DNA of 64,000 nucleotides from Poa pratensis (lineage: Eukaryota; Streptophyta; Magnoliopsida; Poales; Poaceae): positions 42,841,983 through 42,905,982 of the forward strand of contig CAMZMU010000107.1 of assembly GCA_947311845.1 (NCBI GenBank), given 5' to 3'. Positions 24,386 through 35,503 of this stretch are shown one piece after another. The notes below the pieces were generated by a model that made no database searches, was not told the origin of the DNA, and saw only the letters and a list, made by a program, of their open reading frames with translations. Made by a program: the position numbers and the translations under genes. Every line of letters starts with the position of its first letter. Positions within the stretch are counted from its first letter, which is position 1.

Positions 24386-25215
24386 ACAAAAGATGATTAG
24401 GGTTCATGACAAGATACAAAAGGTAGACAGCTCGCAAAAGTAAATACTCCCTTCATCATGGTTTATATAAAGGCATAACTCTAAATCTAGGAAATCTCAA
24501 GAGTTAGGCGCAATGTAGCCAATTAATGGTCAAATAGAGGCGAGACAACCGCACCAGCCGCACCCCCATTTAATTCACCTCCTAATCTAAACGGTTTAAA
24601 GAGAAGGCCATGTTGTGTGAACAAGTTTTTTACATTTAATTATGCATCGGTTACTAACAAAATTAGACATAAAACGAGAGATTTCATGGACCGTGAATGG
24701 TTTACTTCTCCCAATCGCTATTCACCTAGGAAATAGAGATTTGAAGTGCTATTTGCTCCTGAGCTCTAAGCTCCCTCAACTTAAAAAATCAAAAATTATA
24801 TTAGTGAATTACAAAAAATTCTGAAAACAAATCACGGGTGTAACCAAACATTGTATCCCATAAACGTGCAAAACCTCAATTTAAAATACTTTTAGCATCG
24901 CCACACAAAAATAACAAAATCTGGTAAAACCTAGAGATCTGAAAATAGGCTTATTCAGATCCACAATATGTTATTATTGCGTAGCTCAAAATATAAAGTA
25001 TTTCAAGTTGATATTTCACAACTTTGTGGGATATAATATTGGCCACACCTGATTTTTTTCAGAATTTTTTTAGCTATTAAATATGATTTTATATTTTTAA
25101 AATTGTAGCTCGGCAGCCAAAAGTCTCTACTCGCAAACTATGCCTCATAAACTGTGATGGAGGTACAGTGATAAAGGAAGAAGTGGACAACCAATGAACA
25201 AGGCGTTTTGGCTCA

Positions 25216-25535
25216 TAGGTGTAGATGCACCTATTACGTAATTGTTTTTTAAAAAAATCGGATATGCATTAGAACATTATGTGTTAGCACAAAAAATGAC
25301 ATGGTGAAAGAACATTTTTTGTGACCTGTGCAAAAAAGACAAAAAATGTCTCGTATAAAAACATTTTTGTCCGTCCGGATTTGTCTTTTTTGCACAGGTC
25401 ACAAAAAATATTTTTTCTTCACGTAACTTCGTGTGCTAACATAAAATGTCTTGACATATATGTGAAATTTTTGCTTTGGATTTTTTGACATTTTCAAAAT
25501 TGTTTTTTAAATAGTGGGTGCATCTGCACCTACTA
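25216..25535. mobile_element. MITE with nested 29-bp palindrome
   Basis: Ends taggtgtagatgcacct and the inverse aggtgcagatgcaccca form imperfect inverted repeats around about 320 bp. Inside, 25315-25343 and 25380-25408 are perfect 29-base reverse complements separated by 36 bases. A related copy lies at 57043-57290, so this is a mobile, non-coding family. I cannot assign a superfamily. Confidence 0.6.
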
Positions 25536-25819
25536 GGCGAAGTGGATTTCCCACAACCAATTAGGATGTTTTTAGCTCATTCTATTTATCTGCACACAAA
25601 CAAATAAATAAACAAACAACAACATTTTAACTGCTCTCTAATAAGGTATCGATTATCCTCTCCTCTGTTAAGTTCTCGACAGTCTCACACAGAGGATCTG
25701 TAAACACACAACACTCCACGAGACAACAACTAATTAATAGACAGTGTTCAACGCATCCGAGTCAGGAATCAACCCACACTGCTGGTAGCAGAGAGTCAAT
25801 CAAGGTGGACGTGGATTCT

Positions 25820-27471
25820 TCAGATGCTGGTCATGCCGATGCCACCTCCGTGGATGATCGGCGGACTGGAAGCGGCGGCTGAGCGGGCCTTGGCGTAGAA
25901 GATGTAGTGGAGCTCGACGAAGAGCGCGGTGAGGAAGGCGAAGGCGGCTCCGGCGGCGAAGACGCCCTTGCGCAGGATGTTGCAGTGTGGCGGACCGTCG
26001 ACGAAGTAGCTGCTGTACTTTGTGTGGTACGCGTTCCGGACCGACCCCGCCAGCAGGCACAGCTCCGCGATCAGGAACGTCAACCTGCATTGCACCATTT
26101 CAGATCTTCAGAACTTGGATTTTTTCAGAAGAAAACAATTGACTGAATGGTTTTAGAGGTATAGTAATGTCTCTAGCTAGTACTCCCTCCGTCTCAAAAT
26201 ACAATGCGCCCTTTAATTTCGCTGGTCAACGCAGTATAACTTTGACCATGATTTATACTTGTAATATGTATCAAAATTATTATAAGGATATATGAAATTA
26301 AAGAAGTTTACAAGACGAATCCAACGGTACCATATATACATTCTCATTCATTATATTTTGTTATATGTTGGAGGTCAAAGTTGAGCGTTAAAGACCACAT
26401 TAAAAATAACGCGCCTTATATTTTGACACGGAGGGAGTACGTAGGTGCCCGGATTGGTAGCACGTGTCGAGCACCAATCCCTGAAACTATTCGACGCACG
26501 CCACTAGCCTGTAATGTCGCTGAACTACTGAACAGCGTCAGGAAGCACACAAATTCGTCCTGTCCTAGATGAACACCCTCCGTCCCGTGGCGTACTTTTG
26601 TTCTCCAAGGTCTAAGATTGACTATCAGATTGACCAACGAAACTATTACGAGCTCCATGATGACCGGGAGGTTCCAAATTTGGCTGAAAATCAGTGGAAA
26701 TTCGTGTGTTGGGGGTTGTGAAACACTGATGTGCCAAGTGTCAAGTGTCCGTGAACAGATAAAATTACCAAAAATGCATGAATACCATTGCTTAGGCACT
26801 GCAACTAGAAGCTACAAGGCTGTATTTCCAGGAACAATAATAAACGGTGCATCAACCGAGCACAACTGCAAGTATACGACCGCACAAAACTAGAATATCT
26901 TTTTTTTTTTTGAGAAACAAAACTAGAATATCTAGGAAGCCCTGCGACGCAAATAAACTGAATAAACAAAATAAGGAGCAGTTGCTACCTAAACCAATCA
27001 ACGATCGATAGTTGGCTGGGATCAGCTGGAGTGCTTAAATAATTGACCAATTATAGTAAACGAATTACCAGCAGATGATGAAGCAGATGCCGGAGTAGGC
27101 GCGCCACCGGCCCGGCGAGAGGGCGCGGCCGCAGCAGAAGCACTTGCTGGCGCCCATGGCCAGGGCCTGGCCGGCGAAGAGCAACGCGAGAGCGCTGACG
27201 CCGTACCAGGTGGAGGCGTCGGTGGTGTACACGCAGTAGGCCCTCCCGGCGTCGTCCACGTTCACGTACGCCTGCGCTCCATGTCCGGCAACAGCAATTA
27301 ACAGAACCGCTCAGCCTGCTGATGCTTCTAACCATGCGAACTGAACTATATGTGGGAGCCACTGTTGATTTGCTTGCTTACCGTGCTCCTGCGTCGCTCG
27401 GCGCCGATGGCGAGGACGAAGGCGAGGACGTCGAGGATGAGCACCAGCGCGATCACGACGATGGACGCCAT
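25820..27471 (-). CDS. DUF1218 four-helix membrane protein (DESIGUAL/MWL-like), three exons
   Basis: Spliced exons on the minus strand are 27471-27382, 27271-27069 and 26084-25820; introns have GT-AG ends and all phases fit (90+203+265 = 558 bp, 185 residues). The N-terminal hydrophobic segment is about residues 4-24 (IVVIALVLILDVLAFVLAIGA). Then comes a loop with CVYTTDASTWYG, a second segment (GVSALALLFAGQALAMGA), the Cys-rich KCFCCGR turn, and two more hydrophobic segments ending in FVELHYIFYAKARSA. This order is typical of the plant DUF1218 family (PF06749). Arabidopsis members affect lignin/secondary wall (MWL) and leaf symmetry (DESIGUAL), and they sit in the endomembrane or plasma membrane. 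Function here is inferred from the family. The frame is undamaged, so it is the best intact ordinary host gene in the window. Intron 2 (984 bp) holds a Stowaway. Confidence 0.9.
26181..26439. mobile_element. Stowaway-type MITE in intron 2 of the DUF1218 gene
   Basis: Ends TACTCCCTCCGTCTCAAAAT and the inverse ATTTTGACACGGAGGGAGTA with a TA target site; 259 bp. The internal arms aagg/gcg.. and the ttgacc blocks are also partly inverted. Confidence 0.9.
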
Positions 27472-28558
27472 GGCCGGCCGATCGATGACGCTGCACACCA
27501 GCAATCAGCTGATCCGCAAGCTAGTCGATTGATCGAATTCCGGTGAGCACTCAAAGCCTGAGCTAAGCTAGGAGAGCTCGCTCGCTCACTCACTTTCCTC
27601 TGGGGTGGGCTGGTGCCGGAAAAAGGAGGATGGGTCGGATTAGGCGGAGGTAAAGACGACGGGCATCGGGCACCCCATCACATCAGAGAGGTGGCTCGCC
27701 ACTACTGGCCTGAGGTTGACGTCCCCCTTTGTTTCTTCCTTTTGCCCCGCACATTCGCATGGGTATACTGCTCTGCTGGCTGCGTTGACGCGCGTGATTA
27801 GCCGGGATCTAGTAACCGGGATGGTTAGTGCCTAGCTAGTAGTGGTTATCTTGGAGACTAAACAATCTTCATTTTCTTGCTTCTGGGCGAAGGATTCCCT
27901 CGATAGGATGATGCTTTTTGCCGTTTCGTGCGGATGCGCCGGACGACCGGAGTGGGCAGATGTCGACCGGCCGGCGAAGGCTTTTGCTGTAGCAGCTTGT
28001 AGCTCGGCGATACTGACACTCCCACTGGAGTGCGCTTTGCGGTGGCGAGTAGCTAGGACGGTGTAGGCCGTTCAGGTGTCGATTTTCAGAGATTGGGCAG
28101 TAGCTAGATGAGGCGGTCGTTTTCTCGCAAAGATACAGCGGATGGTCATGAACTCATGAATCATGGTGATGATTAACTAGTAGCAGCGTCTGCCTGTGGA
28201 CGCTGCAACCGGCTGAATTGACAGCCGATGGTATAAACATAAACCTGAATTGACAGCGTCGATGGTTCCAGGCGATGGCCAATGAGAGGGGCCTCCGCAC
28301 GCACCGACTATATAGTCCGTTGGTCCCCTTGCTTCCGATTGCCGCTCCCTGGATGGCCGGTGAATCCCAACGTTCCATTTCCCTGCACGCACCATATGCG
28401 TCTTCTTTAGGTTATGTTTTTTTTGGAGAGAAGTCTTCTGTAGATTTTGCTGTCAAATACCGACGCCATATGGTGACGCGACGGCCCAGGCTCAACGCAG
28501 TCAGGGCCCATATACATGTAACCATCACATATATGATGTTTTGATCCAAACTACGTAT
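27472..28558. other. Upstream region of the DUF1218 gene
   Basis: This is the 5' side of the minus-strand DUF1218 gene. No clear TATA box is seen close to the start codon. Direct copies of a block around cctgaattgacagc(cg/gtc)gatgg occur at 28213 and 28244. Open frames here overlap on both strands and are not genes. Confidence 0.4.
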
Positions 28559-30023
28559 TCTCTACTATATAATATTGCTTGAGGAGGTGTTGGTCCGTTT
28601 TTCACTTTTCCGGTTTTACCCCTGCGTTTTGATAGATATTACCCACCACTGCCATCCATAAGTCATACCGGTTCAGATCTTTTCCCCTCCTCCAACGTTC
28701 GCCGGGAGGGCGGCGATTTGAGGCGGACAGGGCCTCGGATTCGTCGTCGGACGCCGGCGATCGACCTGCTCGGCCACGGCAAGGCCGATAAGCCTGCTCG
28801 GCTACGGCGTGGCCGATAGGTCCTACTCGGCCACGCTGCGACCGACAGTTGCATCTACGCACGGCCCAGCAAGCAGCGAGGGCACACGGGCGGCGCACGC
28901 CCGGCCGGCGAGCGCGCGCGTAGGCGCGGAGGGACGAGCGAGGGAGGGAGGGTGCGGCTGACGGCCGCGAGGCGAGGGACTGCTCCTGTTGGACGATTTT
29001 CGCTTGAGCTCAGGGTCACGTCCATGGCGGACGAAATCCAGCCAGCTGAGCTAGGTATTGCGGCTATGGTGGCTGATGCAGGCATGCAGCCGAATAAGAA
29101 GATGAACTGATCTTGGGGATTTGATTCGCTTGATGTCTAGATGAGTGATTAGAGCATCTATTTTTGTTCTACCTATTTTTTCTCGTGCTTCAGTCGATGA
29201 AACGAACGAGCAAGATTGGGAGTACATGAAAATTGGGAAAAGTATGAGAGAGATAGGACAAGTGGGTCCTACGTTTAATTGACTTCTGCTGGATGAAAAT
29301 AATACAATACGGTCGCTTCTGTCGGCTGCTGTGAAGCCGAGGCTATATTATTTGTGGAAATATCTGAAAATATTATTTGAAAAAATGTATTATTTAAAAA
29401 TAGCAGGATTTTCGCCCACGGCCTCTCTTCCTCATTTATTCTGCTCAGCTTGATGCTGCTCTGCGTGGCGCACTTCTATGCTTTGGGCTAATTACTGCAC
29501 TGTGCAGAATTCAAGCCTTCGGAGAACACACAGATAGTTCAGATATATATTGAGAGAGGGTAGGAGGCTCAGATCATAGGGATTCAGAGAGAGAGAAATC
29601 TTCAGAGATGGAGATGAACACAGATAGTTCAGCTCTGGCAGCAGTACGGCAACCGCTGCGCCTGTTAGCTCGCCTGTAAAACCTAGACAGTTCAACGGCG
29701 GAGACTATTCTGTTTTGTTATTCTGATGAATACAGTGTTTATTTCAATTATTTGAGGTTGAATTGTTTGAAGTTGCTCCAAATTATTTTCTTACTCGAAG
29801 ATTAATTTGGTTGTGGATGAGATAAATAATAGTTCGGGAATATGGCTTTGGATACCCATGATATACGCAAGGAAGATTAGAAAGTGATCAATTTTACTTT
29901 TTGTGAGGATTGTTGTATAATGAGACATGCAAGGGTAGTGAAGTCAGGAAGAAAGGTAACATACTTTTAAATGATAATATTGATTTATTTCATACCCGTT
30001 GCAACGCATGGGCAATTTGCTAG
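28559..30023 (+). mobile_element. Candidate Helitron, 1.46 kb, non-autonomous
   Basis: The right end reads CCCGTTGCAACGCATGGGC, a GC-rich hairpin, then AATTTG and CTAG followed by T, the structure of a Helitron 3' terminus. The left end TCTCTACTATATAATATT looks like a Helitron 5' TC start. It makes no target duplication, as expected. The interior has a GC-rich part (28640-29000) that could be captured gene sequence and no Rep/helicase. The left boundary is less certain because the preceding base is T rather than A. Confidence 0.5.
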
Positions 30024-30274
30024 TATGAGTATTATGGACCATTCTTTTAGTTTTGCCACGAGGCTTTTCTAACAATTTGGACCGTGAACTGACTGAAGGA
30101 ACTGCACAGGAGCTTTCAGCATCCCGGGTAACAACTGGATAAACCAAAGTGAAGCAAATGGAGAGAAAAGAAAAAATGTATAAGGATAAAACAAGATAAC
30201 TTAGGTGCATTCGAAAAAGTGTCGTAAACCTATAACATAAAATGGATCCTCTTCTATGGGTGCAGGATACAAAG

Positions 30275-30437
30275 TACTACCTCTGTTTATAAATATAAGA
30301 CGTTTTGAGTATTGCACATAATGACTAGATACATACTAAAATGAGTGAATATGTATGCTAAACTATGTCTAGATACATGATACATATGAATCTAGAAAAG
30401 GGCTAAAACATCTTATAATAAAAAAACGGAGGGAGTA
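30275..30437. mobile_element. Stowaway-type MITE
   Basis: Ends TACTACCTCTGTTTATAA and the degenerate inverse AAAACGGAGGGAGTA, 163 bp, TA site. The inner arms contain tgtctagatacat and its inverse. Confidence 0.8.
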
Positions 30438-32500
30438 GGATCTAAGGACAATTATTTGTTCATCATTGATTACTTTAGATTACATTTAAATACCAAATGC
30501 ATAGGATGCACATTATGTGAACTTATTAAGAAGCACACATGCAAGCAACATTGATTTATTTGCCATCAGTTCAAACTATACTACATAGTTTCTATGGTAT
30601 TACTAACCTAAATTTTCTAATAATAGTAGAATAAATATCAGATATTTAGTGATCTGCAATCTTCAACAATCTCTATCACAATATTTGAGAACAATAAAAA
30701 TATAAACATGAACAAATACATGCTTAAAAATACACAAATATAAATTATATTATTTATGCTACCATGAACAGTTAGCTCAAGGAGAATTTTATTGCAACAT
30801 TCTATGTAAAGTTAGCACAACAAACTTTGTTGAGATATACATAAAAAACATAACAGAAAACATTTTAAGTAATATTATGAAATATTTTTATGAGTTGACT
30901 ATGTCATCGAAACAATAGAATAATGTACTCATTAGACCTTTAATTAGTCATAATATGTGTAAAATAAGTATAAAAGTTCAATATAAATTGTATATTTTAA
31001 ATTTTCCTCGGGTCCAAAATTTATTTGGACATGCCTTCCTATATATACCACTCGTGTGGATGTGCTTGATGCCAGACAGAGTCATGCTGATGGTAGGAGT
31101 CAAGTCGTAAGCTCTCGAGTACAAAGATCGCCAAATAACGCTTGATGAAGACGCATTTGGATGTGAAGCAATATAGAGATGCCCACAAGATTATTTTGGA
31201 CTAGAAAAATCACAGCACCATTTTTAGAGTAGGTGGTGGTTAACCCGTGCAACAACTCTTCGGCTAAACACTTGTCTAGACCATGCAGAAAGAACAGAAA
31301 ACCATCGGTCTAGAAACATAAAAGGTATATTTGGATGAAACTTGTAAAAACACTAATAGACGCGGAAAGAGATTTTAATCTCTTAATCACATTTTCTACA
31401 GACGATGATAGTATTAAGGGAACAAACAATTTAGCTAAGTGAAGTTATAAGTTTTAGTTCCAAAGTTCAAGTGTCGTGGATTGTATACCGCAAGAAGGGA
31501 AAGTAATCATCTTGGATCGTCGAAACCGAAAATTGGGAGCTTTTTCGATAAGGGAGCTTTTTCTGCACTAAGAGACTATTGAGCCAATAGCCATGATTTG
31601 CGTGTGTTTTTTCGATAAGGGAGCTTTTTTACTTAAGAAGTTTTAATAATTACACCATGCCTCTGTATAGATAGGATGCACACGGCCATCACAATTCCAT
31701 AAGTAATAAAATAAATAAAAAGCCGAGCTACAAATCATGATGAGAAATTGTAAAGACGCCTATAATGGTGGTGGACTGATCCGAAAACTATGTTGTCATC
31801 CATGCTGGGATAAAAATGTCCTTCGTATGCTCTGCTTCATTTATGTACATGCCTCCTTAAAAAGTCCCTCGCCATGATATGCAGGTGTTGGTCATACATG
31901 TCGCAATATAGTTGCAGATAATATGATGTAGCTAATCTATAATTTGTGTTGCTCTGGTATTTCCTAGAATGTTTCACGTTCAGCCACTGTATTTTACTCT
32001 GATGTAATGGTCAGTTGGTCACTGCGTACTAGATACAGATGAACTGCCAATCGGGTGTCCAGAGAAAAATGTGAAATATCTTATAAAGATCGGCAAAAAA
32101 ATAAGAAATTGAAATATCTGTCCTGTACCTTTGCGAACACTCTTGGGTGTCCCAAAAGTTTTTTTTTTTAAAACTGACTAACAAAAGTCACCCATGGCTC
32201 TTAATGGGTATTGGTTTGAGAGTGATATACGATCAAGATGTACCTGCTGAGCCAGTTGCAATTTTGCAGAAGCAATTGCCATGCCATTAGGTGCGAGCGC
32301 CATCAATGAAAATATGCCTAGAGAGTTGACACTGTGTATTGGATGCAATTACCTATTCAACGATGACAATTTTTCTTGCAAGTAGCACCGTCGCAGGTAT
32401 TGTCTGCGTTTCGATCACAGATATGACCCTTCTTCGTCCATTGTATTTATCTGTGGTCAACTCTCATTATTTGTCTCTCTCATCTCATCTTGCTCTGTCC
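30438..32500. other. AT-rich intergenic DNA upstream of the RIP-BTB gene
   Basis: No gene, MITE or LTR boundary is recognised. A direct repeat of ttttcgataagggagctttt occurs at about 31541 and 31607. The last 60 bases before ATG 32501 are CT-rich, a common plant leader composition. No good TATA box was found. Confidence 0.45.
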
Positions 32501-33945
32501 ATGGCGACGACCCCGCTCTTCACGGCAACGTTTGACCTCACCGACAACGACGACTATGGTGCCTTCATCGCTGGCATCCGCGACAGGCTGGGTAACCCGA
32601 GCACGTCTCCCACAACCGCCCCGTCCTTCCGCTGGCCGAGCCCGGCATCCCGCCGCGCCGGTGGTTCCACGTCGTCCTCAAGACGCCGGCGAGCGCGCTA
32701 ACGCTTGCCACCCGCGCCGACAACCTCGACCTGGCGGGCTTCCAGAGTGGCGACGGCACGTGGTGGGAGCTGACCCACGGAAGAAAGCGAGGGGTGATGT
32801 GCGCGATGCGCGGGCCACGCGGCGGCCTCATCCCGGGCGCCTCGTCCCTGGGCTTCGGCGGCACCTACCGCGACCTCGTCGGCAGCGCGCGAGAAGCGAT
32901 CGACTTCACCGTCGGGCGGCAGCAGATGACGGAGGCCGTGGACGCGCTCGCCGCGCACACGGAGGCCGACATCGCCTCCGGCGCACAGAAGCAGCGGCAG
33001 GCGCTGGTGGTGCTCCGATACATGGTGCACGAGGCCACGCGATTCTTGGACCTGTCGGCGGCCGTAGCAGGGCTGATGTGCTCACCGGACGCGGCAACGA
33101 AGAGCATTAAGCTGACGCGGAAGGGCAGTGAGGAGGACCTCGGGTGGGGGTGGTCCTCCAGCTTGCTGCTCAACGCGGATTCGTTGTCCGGGAGACCGAG
33201 GGGGGACTATGGCCGGTCATACCCGGCTGCGTGGGAGAGAGGAGATCAGTTGGAAAGAGCGGTCGCGAGAGTGGGGATACTGCTGTTCGTCGAAACGGAG
33301 TACGGGATCAAGGCCAAGCCGGCGTTGCGTCTGTTCAACGGAGACCTATGCCGCCGAACGGGAGGCGACGGTGCGGTCCAGGGGAAGGCGGACGTCAAGT
33401 TCCTGGTGTCCGGCGAGTCCGTCGCGGCTCACAAGTACATACTGGCCGGAAAGTCCGTTGTGTTCCTGCGCCAGTTCTTCTGCGGCATCACAGACAAGTC
33501 TCCATGCGTGGAGGTCAAGGACATGGCCGCGCCGGTCTTCAAGGCCATGATTCACTTCATTTACACTGACAAGGTACCCGAATTCGATCAGGAACAGCCG
33601 GACGCGGAGGCCGTCGCGGTGCTTGCCCACCATCTGCTTGCAACTGCTCACAGGTACGAGCTGGACAGGCTGAAGCTGGAATGCAAGCGCAAGCTGCAAT
33701 CCGGTGCCATATATGTCGCCATGGCAGCCAAGACTCTTGCTTTAGCCGAGCGGCACAACTACCGGCGACTAAAGGCCATGTGCATCGACTTCATTGTTAG
33801 GGATCACGAGACCCTTCATGCCGTCTTAGCGACCGAGGGATATAAGCACCTGGAAGTAAGCCATCCTTCCGTGCTAACTCAACTTCTCAAGTCAGTGCAT
33901 GTGCAAGTGAGATCGAAATCAAAAGCTAAGTACGTGAAAATGTAG
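32501..33945 (+). CDS. RIP-domain fused to BTB/BACK; one frameshift near the N terminus
   Basis: The first about 33 codons from ATG 32501 read like the N terminus of a cereal ribosome-inactivating protein (PLFTATFDLTDNDDYGAFIAG). A one-base shift near 32596-32602 then moves the RIP reading to another frame. That frame stays open to TAG 33943-33945. It holds FHVVLK, DGTWWELT, the core VHEATRF with the Glu (33031) and Arg (33040) positions of the rRNA N-glycosidase site, a Trp-bearing GWGWSSSLLL, and the RIP C-terminal GILLFVE block (to about 33345). It passes directly, without intron or stop, into a BTB domain (KADVKFLVSGESVAAHKYIL from about 33386) and a BACK-like helical region. RIPs depurinate 28S rRNA; plant BTB proteins usually serve CUL3 ubiquitin ligases. 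The total is about 481 codons. It is a pseudogene if the shift is real, unless translation starts downstream; a sequencing error in the C-run is possible. Confidence 0.75.
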
Positions 33946-34207
33946 CATGTTCAAGATTTGATAATCAAGCTATGTATGGATGTTTATACTTGCATTAATA
34001 GTCCTGGAAAACAGTTTCAAGTTAACCACACCAAACATGTATGCAGCTAGTACAACTAGCCTGACTTTTGGTTGCAAGTCACAATATCGTCGGCAGTCAG
34101 CACATCACGATATTCATCAAGGTCGAGAAACTCATGAACAATCTCCCGGCATATCTGGACATTGATCGACTTGTTAAAGTGTTCCCTTGATCTTCTAGCC
34201 TGCTTTT
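33675..34207. repeat. Duplicated tail-to-tail block, copy 1
   Basis: It contains the end of the BTB/BACK gene, its 3' flank and the antisense tail of an F-box/FBD gene. It matches 38600-39118 at about 88-90% by eye in the same orientation. On the minus strand 34207-34118 reads like the C-terminal tail of an FBD protein (REIVHEFLDLDEY), and the rest of that gene is missing here. Confidence 0.75.
34118..34207 (-). pseudogene. FBD-protein tail fragment
   Basis: Short antisense fragment that matches the 3' end of the F-box/FBD gene at 39118-39018. It keeps an open frame where the other copy has TAA (39078). The FBD domain and everything upstream are absent. Confidence 0.5.
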
Positions 34208-35430
34208 TGGAATTATGTGTCTATCTAAAAAAGAAGATTACTTTTTCTCGGAGCAATATAACGTAAACAAAATTTTAAAAGTGTTTCCGGATAGTTATGA
34301 AAAATTCTATCATTATATTTCAAAAATGGCACTTGCTATAATAGTTGATACGCACAAAACGGATCTAGCTCACAACTAGGCGACGTGAGAACATATCCAT
34401 TTTACGAAATCGGATGACAGAGAATTCAAACATTATCTGAATATAAGTTTTACCATGGTTGGCGATTTTATGGACTCGAAGAAGTCGATCCAACGGGTGG
34501 GAAAATTGGAAGTATCGGAGAGTACTACAGAAAAAGTACTGGAAAGTACTGAAAAGTATTGATTTCACCGGAGCAGAGCTCTTATCTGAAAATTGCTCGT
34601 GAACAAGCACATTTGAGCCATATCTAGTGTCAACAGATCAACAAAGAAGGGAAAACAAATCAAAGGGATAAGAAAACCACGAAACTCACATCGTTGACGC
34701 ACAGACGGGGAACGCAGCGGCGGGAGGGATAGAGTCAAGGAAGCCGAAGCGGGGACCAACGGCGACGTCAAGGAGGAGGACGACTACAGTGTGTTCGTGC
34801 GCTACAGTCCCTACCACCGTCACTAGATTATTTTAGGTTTAAATTTGTTAACTTTGGTTCAAATCTGTAAAAATTTCTTAAATTTAAATAAAATCCGTCG
34901 TATTTTAAGTTTACGAATTATTATTTGAACGCCGCGAGTGAAGAGAGATGTCGTCCAAAGGCCGCGGCTTGTCCGAACGGCGCCCAAACGGCTATTCGGG
35001 CGGGCGCCGCGAGTGGAGACGCTCTACCAGGGTTGATATTCTATAGTGAAACACGTACTTCACAAAGTAGTACGATCCCTCTCTACCGTGGAAATTTCCT
35101 TGCGCGTTGGAAAAATCCGTTTTTGAGATGTACTTGAATTATACGCAAAAAAAGTGTAGTATTTGAATTCGCCTGTGATTTCTCTTTTTGTTTTCTCGAC
35201 GCGTTGGAAGCACGTGTGGACTTACCAAATTTAACGCCTATTTGGCAATTTCCGATCGAGTTATTTGCAGCTATCAGCCTTTCCGATCCGACGGCTGGAA
35301 TTAATTTCCTTGCGCGTTTGCAAGTCCGAGTTCTATTCGAATTCGAAACGCGCTTTTTTTCTCGACGCGTTGGAGGCATGTGTAAGTCGGTCGCGAGGTA
35401 GACTTACCAAAATTAGGGCGTATTCCCGAC
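34208..35430. other. Spacer with a remnant of an F-box gene leader
   Basis: The stretch about 34610-34720 resembles 57525-57610 (atctag..tcaacaaagaa, then actcacatcgt(t)gacgcacagacgggg). The latter lies upstream of the F-box gene, so this may be the leader of a deleted F-box copy. A direct repeat around ccttgcgcgttggaaa / ctcgacgcgttgga occurs in the 35100-35380 part. No coding region is supported. Confidence 0.4.
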
Positions 35431-35437
35431 TATATAG
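35431..35437 (+). promoter_or_regulatory. TATA box of member B
   Basis: TATATAG lies about 70 bases before ATG 35504, similar in placement to the TATA box of member A. Confidence 0.55.
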
Positions 35438-35503
35438 TGCGCTAGCTAGACTGAGATCCTCACAAGCAAATCAATCCCAAGCAAATCGAGGCGAGGAGTT
35501 CCA

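Larger units (their letters stand above)
22055..26110. repeat. Tandem unit 2, ending in the intact DUF1218 exon 3
   Basis: The order of landmarks is as in unit 1. It holds a Stowaway (24260-24385), a second MITE (25216-25535) and then the 3' flank and exon 3 of the DUF1218 gene. Short open frames inside it (for example 23729-23971 plus) have no recognisable features. Confidence 0.55.
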
